Shown here piece after piece: positions 16,040 through 25,153 of a stretch of 64,000 nt of DNA. The notes under the pieces are model-generated. The model did not search any database and was not told the DNA's origin. It saw only the letters and a program-made list of their open reading frames with translations. The first letter of the stretch is position 1. Every line of letters begins with the position of its first letter. The translations under genes and the position numbers were made by a program. The stretch lies in the NCBI RefSeq assembly GCF_018069755.1, contig NZ_JAGQDE010000013.1, positions 1 through 64,000 of the forward strand, in the 5' to 3' direction. This DNA comes from Ideonella aquatica (GTDB lineage Bacteria; Pseudomonadota; Gammaproteobacteria; Burkholderiales; Burkholderiaceae_C).

Positions 16040-17029
16040 ATGCACCGTCGCACCGCCACCGCCTGGATCGCCGGGCTGGGCCTGTCCGGCCTGACCGCGC
16101 CAGCCCAGGCCAGCTGGAACCCCAGCGAGCGCATCAACTACATCATCGGCGTGGCACCCGGCGGCACGGTGGACCTGTACGCCCGCGGCATCAAGGACAC
16201 CCTCGACAGCCTCAAGCTGACCCACGGCCAATCCGTGCTGGTCGAGAACAAGGTGGGCGCAGGCGGCGCGATTGCGATGCAGTTCCTCAAGGGCCAGGCC
16301 GGCAACGCCCACTACCTGGGCACCTTCCACACCGGCGCGATTGCCGGCGCGGTCAGCGGGCTGATCAAGGCCGACCCGCGCGACTTCCTGCCGGTGGCGA
16401 TGCTGGTCGAGGAGACCTCGTTGGTGGCGGTGCGCGCCGACTCGCCGCTGAAGGACGGCCTGGACCTGGTGGCCGCGCTGAAGGCCGAGCCCGCCAAGCT
16501 GCGCATCGCCGTGGCACCGGCCCTGGGCCAGAACACCCACCTGGCGCTGGCCAAGCCGCTGAGCGTGGCCGGCGTGGCCATCGGCCAGCTGACGATCGCG
16601 CCGTTCCGCTCCTCGGGCGAGTCGGTCACGGCGCTGATCGGCGGGCATGTGGACGTGGTCTCGGCCACCGCGCCGGTCATCCTGCCCCAGGTGCAGGCCG
16701 GCAAACTGCGCATCCTGGCCAGCGCCGCACCCGAGCCGGGCAACGGCGCGCTGGCGGGGGTCAAGACCTGGCGCCAGCTGGGCGTGGCGGCCGACTACGT
16801 CAGCTACAACGGCGTGACGCTGCCGCCCGGCGTCAACGCCGATCAGATCCGCTTCTGGGAAGAGGCGCTGCGCCAGGTGGCGCACGACAAGGCCTGGATC
16901 GCGATGGTCGAGAAGTCGGGCAACAAGCCGATCTTCCGCGGCTATGTCGACTCGCACCGCTACCTGCAGTCCGAGTGGACCGCCACCACCGAGCTGGTGC
17001 GCCAGCTCAACCTGGGAGCGGGCAAGTGA
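16040..17029 (+). CDS. TctC/Bug-family solute-binding protein (acyl-CoA locus)
   Basis: A 329-residue periplasmic binding protein of the Bug family. It has a signal peptide (MHRRTATAWIAGLGLSGLTAPAQA), then RINYIIGVAPGGTVDLYARG, the family's first ligand loop, and VENKVGAGGAIAMQF. It is more divergent than the two other Bug proteins in this window. GAGGAG precedes the ATG. It shares GTGA with the next gene, the carboxyltransferase. No TctA/TctB membrane subunits are nearby, as is usual for Bug proteins in Burkholderiales. It may deliver, or sense, the acid handled by this locus. Confidence 0.8.
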   Translation: MHRRTATAWIAGLGLSGLTAPAQASWNPSERINYIIGVAPGGTVDLYARGIKDTLDSLKLTHGQSVLVENKVGAGGAIAMQFLKGQAGNAHYLGTFHTGAIAGAVSGLIKADPRDFLPVAMLVEETSLVAVRADSPLKDGLDLVAALKAEPAKLRIAVAPALGQNTHLALAKPLSVAGVAIGQLTIAPFRSSGESVTALIGGHVDVVSATAPVILPQVQAGKLRILASAAPEPGNGALAGVKTWRQLGVAADYVSYNGVTLPPGVNADQIRFWEEALRQVAHDKAWIAMVEKSGNKPIFRGYVDSHRYLQSEWTATTELVRQLNLGAGK

Positions 17030-18588
17030 GCATCGACAGCGCCTTCGAGCCCGGCGGCGAGTGGGCCGACGAGCTGAGCGAGCTGCAGGCCCGCCGCCGC
17101 AGCGCGTTGGCCATGGGCGGGCCCGAGGCCTTGGCCAGGTTCAAGGCCACCGGCCGGATGAACGCGCGTGAGCGCATCGCCGCGCTGGTCGACGAAGGCA
17201 GCTTCCATGAGCTGGGCACGCTGGCCGGCAAGGGCCACTACCACGCCGATGGCCGCTACGACCGCACCGACCCCACCAACGCCATCGTTGGCACCGCGCG
17301 CATCGACGGCCGCAAGCTGGCCTTGCACGTGGACGACTTCACCATCAAGGCCGGCAGCTCCGAGGGCACGATCGCCGACAAGTGGATCTACATCGAGCGC
17401 CTGGCGCACCAGCTGCGCATGCCGCTGGTGCGGCTGGTGGATTCGGCCGGCGGCAGCGTCAAGCTGCTGATGCAGATCGGCGGCACCAAGATCCCCGAAT
17501 ACACCACCTGGCCCGCGCAGGACCTGCTGAACACCGTGCCGGTGGTGGGCGTGGCGCTGGGCGCCTGCGTGGGCCAGGGCGCGGTGAAGGTGCTCTCCTC
17601 GCACTTCTCGGTGCTGGTGCGCGAGCAGGCGCAGGTGATGGCCGCCGGCCCGCACGTGGTGCGCCAGGCCTATGGCGTGGAGGTGGACAAGAACGAGCTG
17701 GGCGGCTGGAAGGCCCACCGCAAGAGCGGCCTGGTCCACAACGAGGCGGTGGACGAAGCCGACGCGCTGGCCCAGGTGCGCCGCTTCCTGTCCTACCTGC
17801 CGCGCAGCGTGCACGAGCTGGCGCCGGTGCTGCCCTGCGACGACGACCCCGGCCGCGCCGATGACTGGCTGAAGGACGCCATCCCGCACGACCGCCGCAA
17901 GATCTACGACCCGCGCAAGATCCTGGACGCGGTGTTCGACCGCGGCAGCCTGTTCGAGATCGGCCGCTGGCAGGGGGGCTCGGTGATCACGATGCTGGGC
18001 CGCCTCCAGGGCATCCCGGTGGGCGTGATCGCCAACGACCCCAAGGTGGCCGGCGGCGCGATGACGCTGCAGGCCGCCACCAAGATGGAGCGCCACACCC
18101 GGCTGTGCAGCCTGTTCGGCCTGCCGGTGGTCAACCTGGTCGACCAGCCCGGCAACGCCACCGGCCTAGAGGCCGAGCTGGCCGGTACGCTGCTGGGCGC
18201 CACGCGCCTGGGCGAGGCGCTGGCCGAGTGCCGCTCGCCCTGGGTGTCGATCCTGGTGCGGCGCTGCTTCGGCATGGCCGGCGCGCTGCACGGGCCCAAG
18301 GGCGGCGACCGGCTGAACCACCGCTTCGCCTGGCCGTCGGCGCGCTGGGGCTCGATCCCGATTGAAGGCGGCGTGATGGCCGCCCACAAGGCCGAGATCG
18401 AGGCCGCCCCCGACCCCGCCGCCCAGCGCGCCGCGCTGGAAGCGCACTACCTGGCGATGACGTCACCCTTCCGAACCGCCGAGAAGTTCGGCGTGCTGGA
18501 GATCATTGACCCTCGCGAGACCCGGCGCGTGCTGTGCGACTGGGTGGAAGACGCCTGGTACGTGGTGCAGGGCGACCGCGGGCGCTGA
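17026..18588 (+). CDS. acyl-CoA carboxylase carboxyltransferase subunit
   Basis: A 520-residue carboxyltransferase of the PCC-beta/MCC-beta class, which moves the carboxyl group from biotin to an acyl-CoA. Both crotonase-like halves are visible, with the oxyanion loops SAGGSVKLL and GACVGQGAVKV in the first and DQPGNATGLEAE and RRCFGMAGA in the second. The GTG start at 17026 overlaps the tctC stop (GTGA). With the biotin carrier and acyl-CoA synthetase on the other strand this makes a split carboxylase without its biotin carboxylase. The acyl substrate cannot be named from sequence. Confidence 0.85.
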   Translation: MSIDSAFEPGGEWADELSELQARRRSALAMGGPEALARFKATGRMNARERIAALVDEGSFHELGTLAGKGHYHADGRYDRTDPTNAIVGTARIDGRKLALHVDDFTIKAGSSEGTIADKWIYIERLAHQLRMPLVRLVDSAGGSVKLLMQIGGTKIPEYTTWPAQDLLNTVPVVGVALGACVGQGAVKVLSSHFSVLVREQAQVMAAGPHVVRQAYGVEVDKNELGGWKAHRKSGLVHNEAVDEADALAQVRRFLSYLPRSVHELAPVLPCDDDPGRADDWLKDAIPHDRRKIYDPRKILDAVFDRGSLFEIGRWQGGSVITMLGRLQGIPVGVIANDPKVAGGAMTLQAATKMERHTRLCSLFGLPVVNLVDQPGNATGLEAELAGTLLGATRLGEALAECRSPWVSILVRRCFGMAGALHGPKGGDRLNHRFAWPSARWGSIPIEGGVMAAHKAEIEAAPDPAAQRAALEAHYLAMTSPFRTAEKFGVLEIIDPRETRRVLCDWVEDAWYVVQGDRGR

Positions 18589-18597
18589 GCCCGCGGC

Positions 18598-19785
18598 TCA
18601 GCGCGGCGCGGCCGTGCGCGCCAGCATCGGCGTGACCACCGGCACTGTCAGCATGGTGCTGGCCACCGCCATCAGCAGCAGCGCGGTGAAGGTCTCGGCG
18701 GTGATGACCTGCTTGTCCAGCAGGATGTTGGCGAAGATGATCATGATCAGCGCCTTGGTCTGCAGCAGCCAGCCAATCAGGCTGGCCTCGCCCGGCGGCC
18801 AGCCCAGCACCCGGCCGGCCAGGCGCAACCCGGCCAGCTTGCCGATCAGCTGCGCCACCAGCAGCAGCGCGGCGGCGCCGAACACCGCCACGCCGCCGCT
18901 GTCCCAATGCGTGCGCAGGCCGGTCGACAGGAAGAACACCGGCATCAGCACCAGCAGCACATGGTGGCGCAGCAGGTCCATCTTGTCCTGGTCGAACCAG
19001 TGTGCGTCCAGCACCGCGCCGGCCAGGAAGGCGCCCACCATGAAGTGCAGGCCTGCCCAGTCCGCCACAAAGCCGCTCAGCGCCAGCCACACCAGCGCCA
19101 GGTACCAACGGTCGCGCTCGGGCACGGCCTGCATCAGGCGCCGCATGGCCCAGGCGCACAGCACAAAGATCCCCAGGAAGGCCGCCTGGCGGCCCACCCG
19201 CTGCCAATCCATCAGGATCAGCGCCAGCACGCCCCAGATCGCGATGTCGTCCAGGCTGGCATAGCGCAGGATGCGCTGGCCCAGCGGCTGGCGCAGGATG
19301 GCCAGTTTTTCCATGAACAGGATCAGGATGGGCAGCGCGGTGACCGCGCAGGCCATGCCGATGCCCAGCACGAATTGCCAGGGCTGGGCCTGGGCGCCCA
19401 TCCAGCCGGCCTGGTTCAGCAGCACCAGCGCGGCGCCGCTGCCCAGCAGCAGCGGCATGCCCAATGCCAGGCCGGCGGTGATGCCGCTCTCGCGGCGGTG
19501 CTGCCAGGCGGCGCGCAGGTCCAGCTCGATGCCGGCGATGAAGACGAACAGCATCACCGCCCACCAGGCCAGGCCATTGAGCGACTGGATCACCGTCGGC
19601 GTGAAGACAAACTGGTAGTACGCCGGCACGGCGGCGCCCAGCACGCCGGGGCCCAGCAGGATGCCCCCGACGATCTGCACCACCACCAGCGGTGCCCAGT
19701 ACTCGGTGCGGCCCAACCGCCACACCAGGTAGGGCAGGCCGAAGATGATCGTCATCGCGATCAGGAAGAGCTCAGAGGTGTTCAT
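18598..19785 (-). CDS. CPA2-type cation:proton antiporter (Kef-like)
   Basis: A 395-residue inner-membrane exchanger with about 12 predicted helices and no cytoplasmic RCK domain. Family features are GGILLGPGVLG, ELDLRAAW after a helix, YASLDDIAIWGVLAL (the acidic ion-binding pair), and FFLSTGLRTHW. It probably exchanges Na+ or K+ for H+. MNTSEL at 19785 is taken as the start; MAQCAPA at 19806 is possible and neither has a clear ribosome binding site. It converges on the carboxyltransferase gene with a nine-base gap. Confidence 0.8.
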   Translation of the reverse strand: MNTSELFLIAMTIIFGLPYLVWRLGRTEYWAPLVVVQIVGGILLGPGVLGAAVPAYYQFVFTPTVIQSLNGLAWWAVMLFVFIAGIELDLRAAWQHRRESGITAGLALGMPLLLGSGAALVLLNQAGWMGAQAQPWQFVLGIGMACAVTALPILILFMEKLAILRQPLGQRILRYASLDDIAIWGVLALILMDWQRVGRQAAFLGIFVLCAWAMRRLMQAVPERDRWYLALVWLALSGFVADWAGLHFMVGAFLAGAVLDAHWFDQDKMDLLRHHVLLVLMPVFFLSTGLRTHWDSGGVAVFGAAALLLVAQLIGKLAGLRLAGRVLGWPPGEASLIGWLLQTKALIMIIFANILLDKQVITAETFTALLLMAVASTMLTVPVVTPMLARTAAPR

Positions 19786-19842
19786 CGCAGGGGCGCACTG
19801 TGCCATGCCCGCCAGCGCCCGGCCTGCGGGAAGACGCGCGGG

Positions 19843-20247
19843 TCATAGCCAGCCGCGGCCCCAGTGCGCGCGCGCCGCCACCGCGGCGCTGGCCACGCCC
19901 AGCGCCAGCGCGATCAGCGGCAACACGGTGTCGGGCGGCTGGTCCAGCCAGGGCTGCCACCAGGGCAGTGTCCAGGCGGCCAGCGCGCCGCTGGCAAACG
20001 ACACCGCCACCGCCGCGCCCAGCACCTGGGCGCTGCCGCGCCAGCGGCGCTGGCGCAGCTGCGCGCGAGCCCGGGCCAGCTCGGCCTCCAGGGCGGCCTG
20101 CCGATGCTGCAGCTCGGCCACGGACAGGGGCTGACGGGCCTGGGCCAGGCTCGCCTGCACCCTCGCCAGCAGAGCGCCGGGCACGGGGGGCGGCAGCGCG
20201 TGGCGCTGCAGGGCGGTATCGAGCCAGTCGGGGGTGGGATCGGTCAT
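19843..20247 (-). CDS. single-pass membrane protein paired with ECF sigma factor
   Basis: A 134-residue protein with a soluble N-terminal ~80 residues, including a short coiled coil (AELQHRQAALEAELARARAQLRQ), and one or two C-terminal membrane helices. It starts 11 bases after the sigma gene on the same strand, the usual place for an anti-sigma factor. It lacks the zinc-binding HxxxCxxC motif of typical ZAS anti-sigma factors, so that function is inferred from position only. Confidence 0.55.
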   Translation of the reverse strand: MTDPTPDWLDTALQRHALPPPVPGALLARVQASLAQARQPLSVAELQHRQAALEAELARARAQLRQRRWRGSAQVLGAAVAVSFASGALAAWTLPWWQPWLDQPPDTVLPLIALALGVASAAVAARAHWGRGWL

Positions 20248-20258
20248 CGCGGTCTCCT

Positions 20259-20840
20259 TCACAGCCACAGCGCGGGGTCGTCCAGGCCTTGATCGGCCAG
20301 CGCCTGGCGCAGCCGCGCGCGGGCGCGGTGCAGGTGGGTTTTCACGGTGTTGTCGGGCAGGCCCAGCTGGGCGGCCACCTCGGCCACCGAGCGGTCCTCC
20401 CAGTAAAAGAGTTGCAGGCAGGCGCGCGGCGTCTCGGGCAGCGCGTCGATCAGCGTCTGCAGCGTGGCGCGGGCGTCGGCCGGCGCGGCTTCGGGCTGGG
20501 CCAGCGTGGCGGCCAGGGTCTCGCCGTCGGGCTCGTCCAGGGACAGCGCCTGCAGCGCCGGGCGGCCCAGCAGGCCCAGACAGTGGTGGCGGGTGATGCT
20601 GTAGAGCCAGGTGGACAGCGCGGCGCGCGCCGGGTCGTAGCTGTCCAGCGCGCGCCAGGCGCGCAGCAGGCTGTCCTGCACCGCGTCCTCGGCGTGGGCG
20701 CTGTCGCGCAGCAGCAGCCAGCACAGGCGGTACAGGCGCGGCGTGTAGCGCACCACCAGCAGATCGAAAGCGGCGGCGCGCTCGCCACGGCCCAGCGCGG
20801 CGACCAGGTCGGCATCGCGCGCGCGGGCGTCGGAGGTCAT
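20259..20840 (-). CDS. ECF-subfamily RNA polymerase sigma factor
   Basis: A 193-residue sigma factor with region 2 (FDLLVVRYTPRLYRLCWLLL, DSAHAEDAVQDSLLRAWRAL) and region 4 (LPETPRACLQLFYWEDRS, VAEVAAQLGLPDNTVKTHLHRARARLRQAL). It redirects RNA polymerase to a small stress regulon. It is followed by a membrane protein that probably holds it inactive. A promoter upstream of 20840 is expected to be self-recognised, but no pair of motifs could be confirmed. Confidence 0.9.
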   Translation of the reverse strand: MTSDARARDADLVAALGRGERAAAFDLLVVRYTPRLYRLCWLLLRDSAHAEDAVQDSLLRAWRALDSYDPARAALSTWLYSITRHHCLGLLGRPALQALSLDEPDGETLAATLAQPEAAPADARATLQTLIDALPETPRACLQLFYWEDRSVAEVAAQLGLPDNTVKTHLHRARARLRQALADQGLDDPALWL

Positions 20841-20967
20841 GGGGCCTGATAGTGCCGGCCGGGCGCCCCGGTTTCATCGCAGCGCAGAAAAAAATTGTGG
20901 TCTGGTTGAAACCGATCCGGCCCAGCCCGGCTATCAAGGGCATCACCTACTGCACGGAGCCGACTCC

Positions 20968-21381
20968 ATGGACGCCGAAGCCCTTCTTCTCAAGCAGCTG
21001 CTGGGTCTGCTGATCCCCATTTGCGGCATCGTCGGCGGCGTGGCCGTGGCCCTGCTGTGGCTGGGCACCGAGCACAAGCGCCGCAGCCAGCTGCTGGAGC
21101 AGTCGCACCGCGAGCGCATGCTGGCCATCGAGCGTGGCCTGCCAGTGCCGCCCTTGCCGCAGGAGCTGTTCGACCCCGAGGACCGGGTCGACCCGCTGGA
21201 TGTGCGCAGCCGCGCGCTGCGCCGCGGCCTGACCTTCGTGCTGGGCGGCCTGGCCGTCTCGGCGGCGCTGGCGATCAACCGCGACATCGACACCGCGGCC
21301 TGGGGCCTGATCCCGATCGCCATCGGCATCGCCAACCTGATCTTCGTGCGCCTGGGCCCGACGATGGCCAAGCCGGACTGA
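20968..21381 (+). CDS. small membrane protein, DUF6249-like
   Basis: A 137-residue protein with an N-terminal helix (LLIPICGIVGGVAVALLWL), a basic amphipathic segment with HRERMLAIERGLPVPPLP, then two more helices. The RERMxAIExGxPxP block is typical of a widespread family of small bacterial inner-membrane proteins of unknown role. Start 20968 follows GGAG. It is divergent from the ECF sigma gene and converges on the next gene with abutting stops (TGATCA). Confidence 0.6.
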   Translation: MDAEALLLKQLLGLLIPICGIVGGVAVALLWLGTEHKRRSQLLEQSHRERMLAIERGLPVPPLPQELFDPEDRVDPLDVRSRALRRGLTFVLGGLAVSAALAINRDIDTAAWGLIPIAIGIANLIFVRLGPTMAKPD

Positions 21382-21825
21382 TCAGCGCGCCAGCAGCTTG
21401 TCCACCCGCGCCTCGGCGCGGTTGCCCACCAGCAGCCGCTCCAGCACATTGGCCTGCTTGAGCAGCCGGGCGCCGTCGGCGCGGCAGTTCTGCGACAGCG
21501 TGCGCAGCGACTCGGCCGACGCGCGCTTGTGCGCCGCCTCGGCCTCCTCCAGCAGACGATCGGCCAGCGGCTCGCGCAGGCCCTGCTTGTAGGCGGTGCC
21601 GATGAAGGCAAAGCCCTGCTCGGTCAGGCGCTTCATCTCGGGCTTCAGGCCCGGCGTGCCGGCCCAGCTGCGGTCGCGCAGGGCCAGTACATCGGCCTTG
21701 AGCACCGCCACGCAGGCCGAGGCCTGCTGCCAGCGGGCCAGATCGGCGGGCGAGGGGTCGGACTGGGCCGCGGCGGCGCCGCACAGGCCGGCCAGCGCCA
21801 GCGCGACAAGGGGGTGGTTTCGCAT
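21382..21825 (-). CDS. secreted protein of unknown function
   Basis: A 147-residue protein with a signal peptide (MRNHPLVALALAGLCGAAAA) and a mostly helical mature part with two Cys (ASACVAV, LSQNCRADG) that could pair in the periplasm. No family is recognised. The start at 21825 is set by the signal peptide. It converges with the DUF6249-like gene and is divergent from tag, 73 bases away. Confidence 0.55.
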   Translation of the reverse strand: MRNHPLVALALAGLCGAAAAQSDPSPADLARWQQASACVAVLKADVLALRDRSWAGTPGLKPEMKRLTEQGFAFIGTAYKQGLREPLADRLLEEAEAAHKRASAESLRTLSQNCRADGARLLKQANVLERLLVGNRAEARVDKLLAR

Positions 21826-21898
21826 CGGTCGGGGCTCAACGCGGCGTCGGCCCGGGCTGTTGACCGCGGCATTGTCGGGGCTGGCGCAGAATCCGCGC

Positions 21899-22504
21899 AT
21901 GAGCCTGACCACCGACGCCGGCCCCGACGGCCGCCCGCGCTGCCGCTGGTGCCTGTCCACCGCCCAGTACCTGGCCTACCACGACCAGGAATGGGGATTT
22001 CCGGTGGCCGACGACCGGCGCCTCTTTGAGAAGCTCAGCCTGGAGGCCTTCCAGTCGGGCCTGAGCTGGCGCACCATCCTGGAAAAGCGCGAGAACTTCC
22101 GCGCCGCCTTCGATGGTTTCGACTTTGCCCGCATGGCCCGCTACACCGAACGCGACGTGGCCCGCCTGCTGGCCGACGCCGGCATCGTGCGCCACCGCGG
22201 CAAGATCGAGGCGGTGATCCACAACGCCGCGCGCGCGGTGGAGCTGGTGCAGGCTGAGGGCTCGCTGGCGGCCTTTCTGTGGCGCTTTGAGGAGCCGGCC
22301 GACGAGGATCCGCCAATGCGCGCCACCTCGCCGCAGTCGGTGGCGCTGGCGCGCGAGCTCAAGCGCCGCGGCTGGAAGTTCGTCGGCCCCACCACCGCCT
22401 ATGCCTTCATGCAGTCGATGGGCCTGGTCAACGACCACGCTCCCGCCTGCACCATCCGCGCCGCGGTGACGGCGGCGCGCCAGCGTTTCAAGGTGCCCCA
22501 ATGA
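21899..22504 (+). CDS. tag: DNA-3-methyladenine glycosylase I
   Basis: A 201-residue base-excision repair enzyme that removes 3-methyladenine from alkylated DNA. It shows the zinc-site Cys15 and His28 (RCRWC, YHDQEWG) and the C-terminal NDHAPAC pair. The active-site segment is LFEKLSLEAFQSGLSW with the base-binding Glu49. The length matches the family. Its 3' end overlaps the next gene by four bases (ATGA), so they are co-translated. Confidence 0.93.
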   Translation: MSLTTDAGPDGRPRCRWCLSTAQYLAYHDQEWGFPVADDRRLFEKLSLEAFQSGLSWRTILEKRENFRAAFDGFDFARMARYTERDVARLLADAGIVRHRGKIEAVIHNAARAVELVQAEGSLAAFLWRFEEPADEDPPMRATSPQSVALARELKRRGWKFVGPTTAYAFMQSMGLVNDHAPACTIRAAVTAARQRFKVPQ

Positions 22505-23211
22505 GTCAGCCGATCCGCGCGCTGATCTTTGACGTCTTCGGCACCCTGGTGGACTGGCACGGCGGTGTGGTGCGCGAGGTGCGCGCCCACCTGGCGCCGC
22601 TGGGCATCGAGGTGGATGCCCCGGCCTTTGCGTTGGCGTGGCGCAACCAGTACCAGCCGGCGATGGACGAGGTGCGCCGCGGCCTGATCCCCTTCGGCAA
22701 GCTCGATGTCCTGCACCGCCGCAACCTGGATGTGGTGCTGCGCGAGCTGGGCCTGGATGCGCGGGTGGACGAGGCCACGCGCCAGTCGCTGAACCAGGCC
22801 TGGCACCGCCTGGACGCCTGGCCCGAGGTGCCGGCCGCGCTGGCCCGGCTGCGCCAGCGCTTTGTGCTGGCGCCCTGCTCCAACGGCCACATCGCGCTGA
22901 TGGTGAACCTGGCGCGGCGCAACGGCCTGCGCTGGGACGCGGTGCTGGGCGCCGAGATCGCCCGCGACTACAAGCCCACGCCCGTCGTCTACCAGGCCGC
23001 CGCCGCCGCGCTGGACCTGCCACGCGAGCAGGTGATGATGGTGGCGGCCCACTCCTGGGACCTGGCCGCCGCCGCGCGGGCCGGTCTGCGCACCGCCTTC
23101 ATCGCCCGGCCGAACGAGCACGGTCCCGGCGTGGGCGAGACCCGCGCCCAGGTGCCGGTGGACTACGAGGCCGCCGACCTGGCCGCGCTGGCCGACACGC
23201 TGGGCTGCTGA
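22501..23211 (+). CDS. HAD-superfamily haloacid dehalogenase type II
   Basis: A 236-residue hydrolase of the L-2-haloacid dehalogenase type. The nucleophile Asp11 lies in LIFDVFGTLVD; APCSNGHIALM gives motif II and EIARDYKPTPVVYQ the motif III Lys. The last acidic residues and Asn/Asp of motif IV are altered (MMVAAHSWDL in place of the usual VASNxxD), still within the type II pattern. True substrates of such proteins are often unknown. Its 3' end overlaps the convergent epimerase gene by 49 bases. Confidence 0.8.
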   Translation: MSQPIRALIFDVFGTLVDWHGGVVREVRAHLAPLGIEVDAPAFALAWRNQYQPAMDEVRRGLIPFGKLDVLHRRNLDVVLRELGLDARVDEATRQSLNQAWHRLDAWPEVPAALARLRQRFVLAPCSNGHIALMVNLARRNGLRWDAVLGAEIARDYKPTPVVYQAAAAALDLPREQVMMVAAHSWDLAAAARAGLRTAFIARPNEHGPGVGETRAQVPVDYEAADLAALADTLGC

Positions 23212-24149
23212 AGTCCCTGCACCGTCACCTCCATCGCCTGCGCCAGGGGCGTGACGGTGGCGGGCCGCGGCAGCGCGTCCACCAGCGCGTGCGGGCGTTC
23301 CCACAGGTAGGCCATCTCGGCGATCTCGCGCGCCATCGGCACCAGCGGCGCGGCCAGCCGGATCGGCCACCAGGCCATGCGCCGCTCGCGCCAGCCGCGC
23401 GCGGGCTGCAGGCCCTGGGCCTCGGCGGCGCTGCGCAGGCCCTGCAGCAGTTCGGCGCCGGTCAGCGTGTGGCCGGCAAACTGCCAGCGGGCGAAGGGGC
23501 GCGACTCGGCATGGGCGGCCACATCCACGAAGGCGCGCGCCAGGTCGGGCAGGAAGGCCCAGGCGTGGGGCACGCCCATCGGCCCGGGGTAGTCCAGCCG
23601 GCCGGCGCCCAGGTGCTTGGCGATGACCAGGTCGATCCAGCTGCCCGGGCCGCCGCCGAAGAAGTCGCCCGCACGCAGCACGCTGCTGCGCAGCCTGCCG
23701 GCCTGGGCGCGCTGGCGCAGCTCGGCTTCCAGCGCGATGCGCAGCGCGCCCTTGCGGGTGTTGGCCACCTCGGGCGTGTCCAGCGTCAGCTGCGCTGGCA
23801 GCTCGCGCCCGAAGTTGTAGACGTTGCCCGGCAGCAGCAAGCGCGCGCCCAGCGCCTCGGCCACGTCCATGCCCTGGCGCGCCAGCGGCAGCATCTGCTG
23901 CGGCCAGCGGGTGTAGGGCGGGTTGACCGCGTAGACCACCGTCTGCGCGCCCTGGGCGGCGGCGGCCAGGGCGGCGGTGTCGGCGAGCGGCACGTTCAGC
24001 GCACGGGCGCCCGCGGGCAGGTCGGGCTGCGGGCGGCGGGCCTGGGCCCAGACGCGCCAGCCGGCGGCGGCAAAGGCCTGCACGGCAGCCTGGCCCAGTC
24101 GGCCCTGGCTGCCCAGGACCAGCACGGAAGGAGCAGTGGTGTATTCCAT
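23163..24149 (-). CDS. NAD(P)-dependent epimerase/dehydratase-like SDR
   Basis: A 328-residue extended short-chain dehydrogenase. The nucleotide loop is VLGSQGRLGQAAV. The later LLPGNVYNFG has a Tyr at the place of the extended-SDR YGxxK motif but without the Lys (YNFGREL), so catalysis may be atypical. A further GDFFGGGPGSWID segment fits sugar or flavonoid-type reductases of this group. It is divergent from the LysR gene (71 bases), a layout that often means the regulator controls it. Confidence 0.75.
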   Translation of the reverse strand: MEYTTAPSVLVLGSQGRLGQAAVQAFAAAGWRVWAQARRPQPDLPAGARALNVPLADTAALAAAAQGAQTVVYAVNPPYTRWPQQMLPLARQGMDVAEALGARLLLPGNVYNFGRELPAQLTLDTPEVANTRKGALRIALEAELRQRAQAGRLRSSVLRAGDFFGGGPGSWIDLVIAKHLGAGRLDYPGPMGVPHAWAFLPDLARAFVDVAAHAESRPFARWQFAGHTLTGAELLQGLRSAAEAQGLQPARGWRERRMAWWPIRLAAPLVPMAREIAEMAYLWERPHALVDALPRPATVTPLAQAMEVTVQGLQQPSVSASAARSAAS

Positions 24150-24220
24150 GCCCGGCAGTCTGCGCGCGGGCGATCCATCCGACAATTGGCGAACCCTGTA
24201 TCTCAACCATACGGATCCGC

Positions 24221-25153
24221 ATGAGCACCCTGGCCCGCCCCGACGCCTTCGACTGGACCCTGGTGCGCAGCTTCCTGCTGGTGCTGGAGGCCGGCAGCCT
24301 GACCGCCGCGGCACGCCGCCACGGCCTGCACCAGCCCACGCTGTCGCGCCATGTGGCCGAGCTGGAGGCGCAGCTGGGCGCGCCACTGTTCGAGCGCACC
24401 GGCCGCGGCGTGCGCGCCACGCCGGTGGCGCTGGCCATGGCCGACGCGGCACGGCAGATGCGCAGCGCCTCTCAGGCGCTGTCGCAGGCGGTGGCGGCCC
24501 GGCGCGAGAGCCTCTCAGGCACGGTGCGACTGGCCACCAGCGAGGTGGCGGCGTTCTACCTGCTGCCCGAGGTGCTGGTGACGCTGCAGCAGGCCGAGCC
24601 GGGGATCCAGGTGGAGCTGGTGGTGTCCAACACCGTGAGCAACCTGCTGGCGCGCGAGGCCGACATCGCGGTGCGTATGGTCCGCCCGGCCCAGGCCACG
24701 CTGGTGGCGCGTCAACTGGCCGAGCTGCCCATCGTGCCCTGCGCCCACCGCGACTACCTGGCCCGCCACGGCACGCCGCAGCGCCCCGAGGACCTGGCGC
24801 GGCATCGCCTGATCGGCTTCGACCAGGACGACACCATCCTGCGCGGCTTTGCCCGCATGGGCCTGCCGCTGGGCCGCGAGGCCTTTGCGCTGCGCTGCGA
24901 CAACCAGCTGGCCGCCTCCGCGCTGCTCGCGGCCGGTGCCGGCATCGGCTTTGCCGCGCGCTATGCGTTGCCGTTGCTGCCGGGGGTGGTGCCCATCCTG
25001 CCGCAAATCGCCATCCCGCCGATGCCCTGCTGGCTGGCGGTGCACCGCGAGCTGCGCGGCAGCGCGCTGGTGCGGCGGGTGTGGGAGCACCTGGCGGAGG
25101 CGATTCCGCAGGTGCTGGCCCGGCGCGAGCTCAGGTCACCGGTGCCGGATTGA
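24221..25153 (+). CDS. LysR-family transcriptional regulator
   Basis: A 310-residue LysR regulator. The N-terminal winged helix (residues ~11-70; [46 protein letters not shown]) is followed by a periplasmic-binding-like effector domain ([18 protein letters not shown] onwards). It is divergent from the epimerase gene, so that gene is the likely target. An inverted repeat (CATACGGATCCGCATG, 24208-24223) overlaps its own start codon. Its 3' end overlaps the garD stop by 23 bases. Confidence 0.85.
   Translation: MSTLARPDAFDWTLVRSFLLVLEAGSLTAAARRHGLHQPTLSRHVAELEAQLGAPLFERTGRGVRATPVALAMADAARQMRSASQALSQAVAARRESLSGTVRLATSEVAAFYLLPEVLVTLQQAEPGIQVELVVSNTVSNLLAREADIAVRMVRPAQATLVARQLAELPIVPCAHRDYLARHGTPQRPEDLARHRLIGFDQDDTILRGFARMGLPLGREAFALRCDNQLAASALLAAGAGIGFAARYALPLLPGVVPILPQIAIPPMPCWLAVHRELRGSALVRRVWEHLAEAIPQVLARRELRSPVPD

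Noticed and set aside
15713-16957. A long N-terminal extension of the acyl-CoA synthetase frame
   Set aside because: It would cover the biotin carrier and tctC genes on other frames. The true start at 15712 overlaps the carrier stop as ATGA.
15970-17025. A long N-terminal extension of the carboxyltransferase frame
   Set aside because: It is a shifted reading of tctC, which has a signal peptide and family motifs. The GTG at 17026 fits the family's length.
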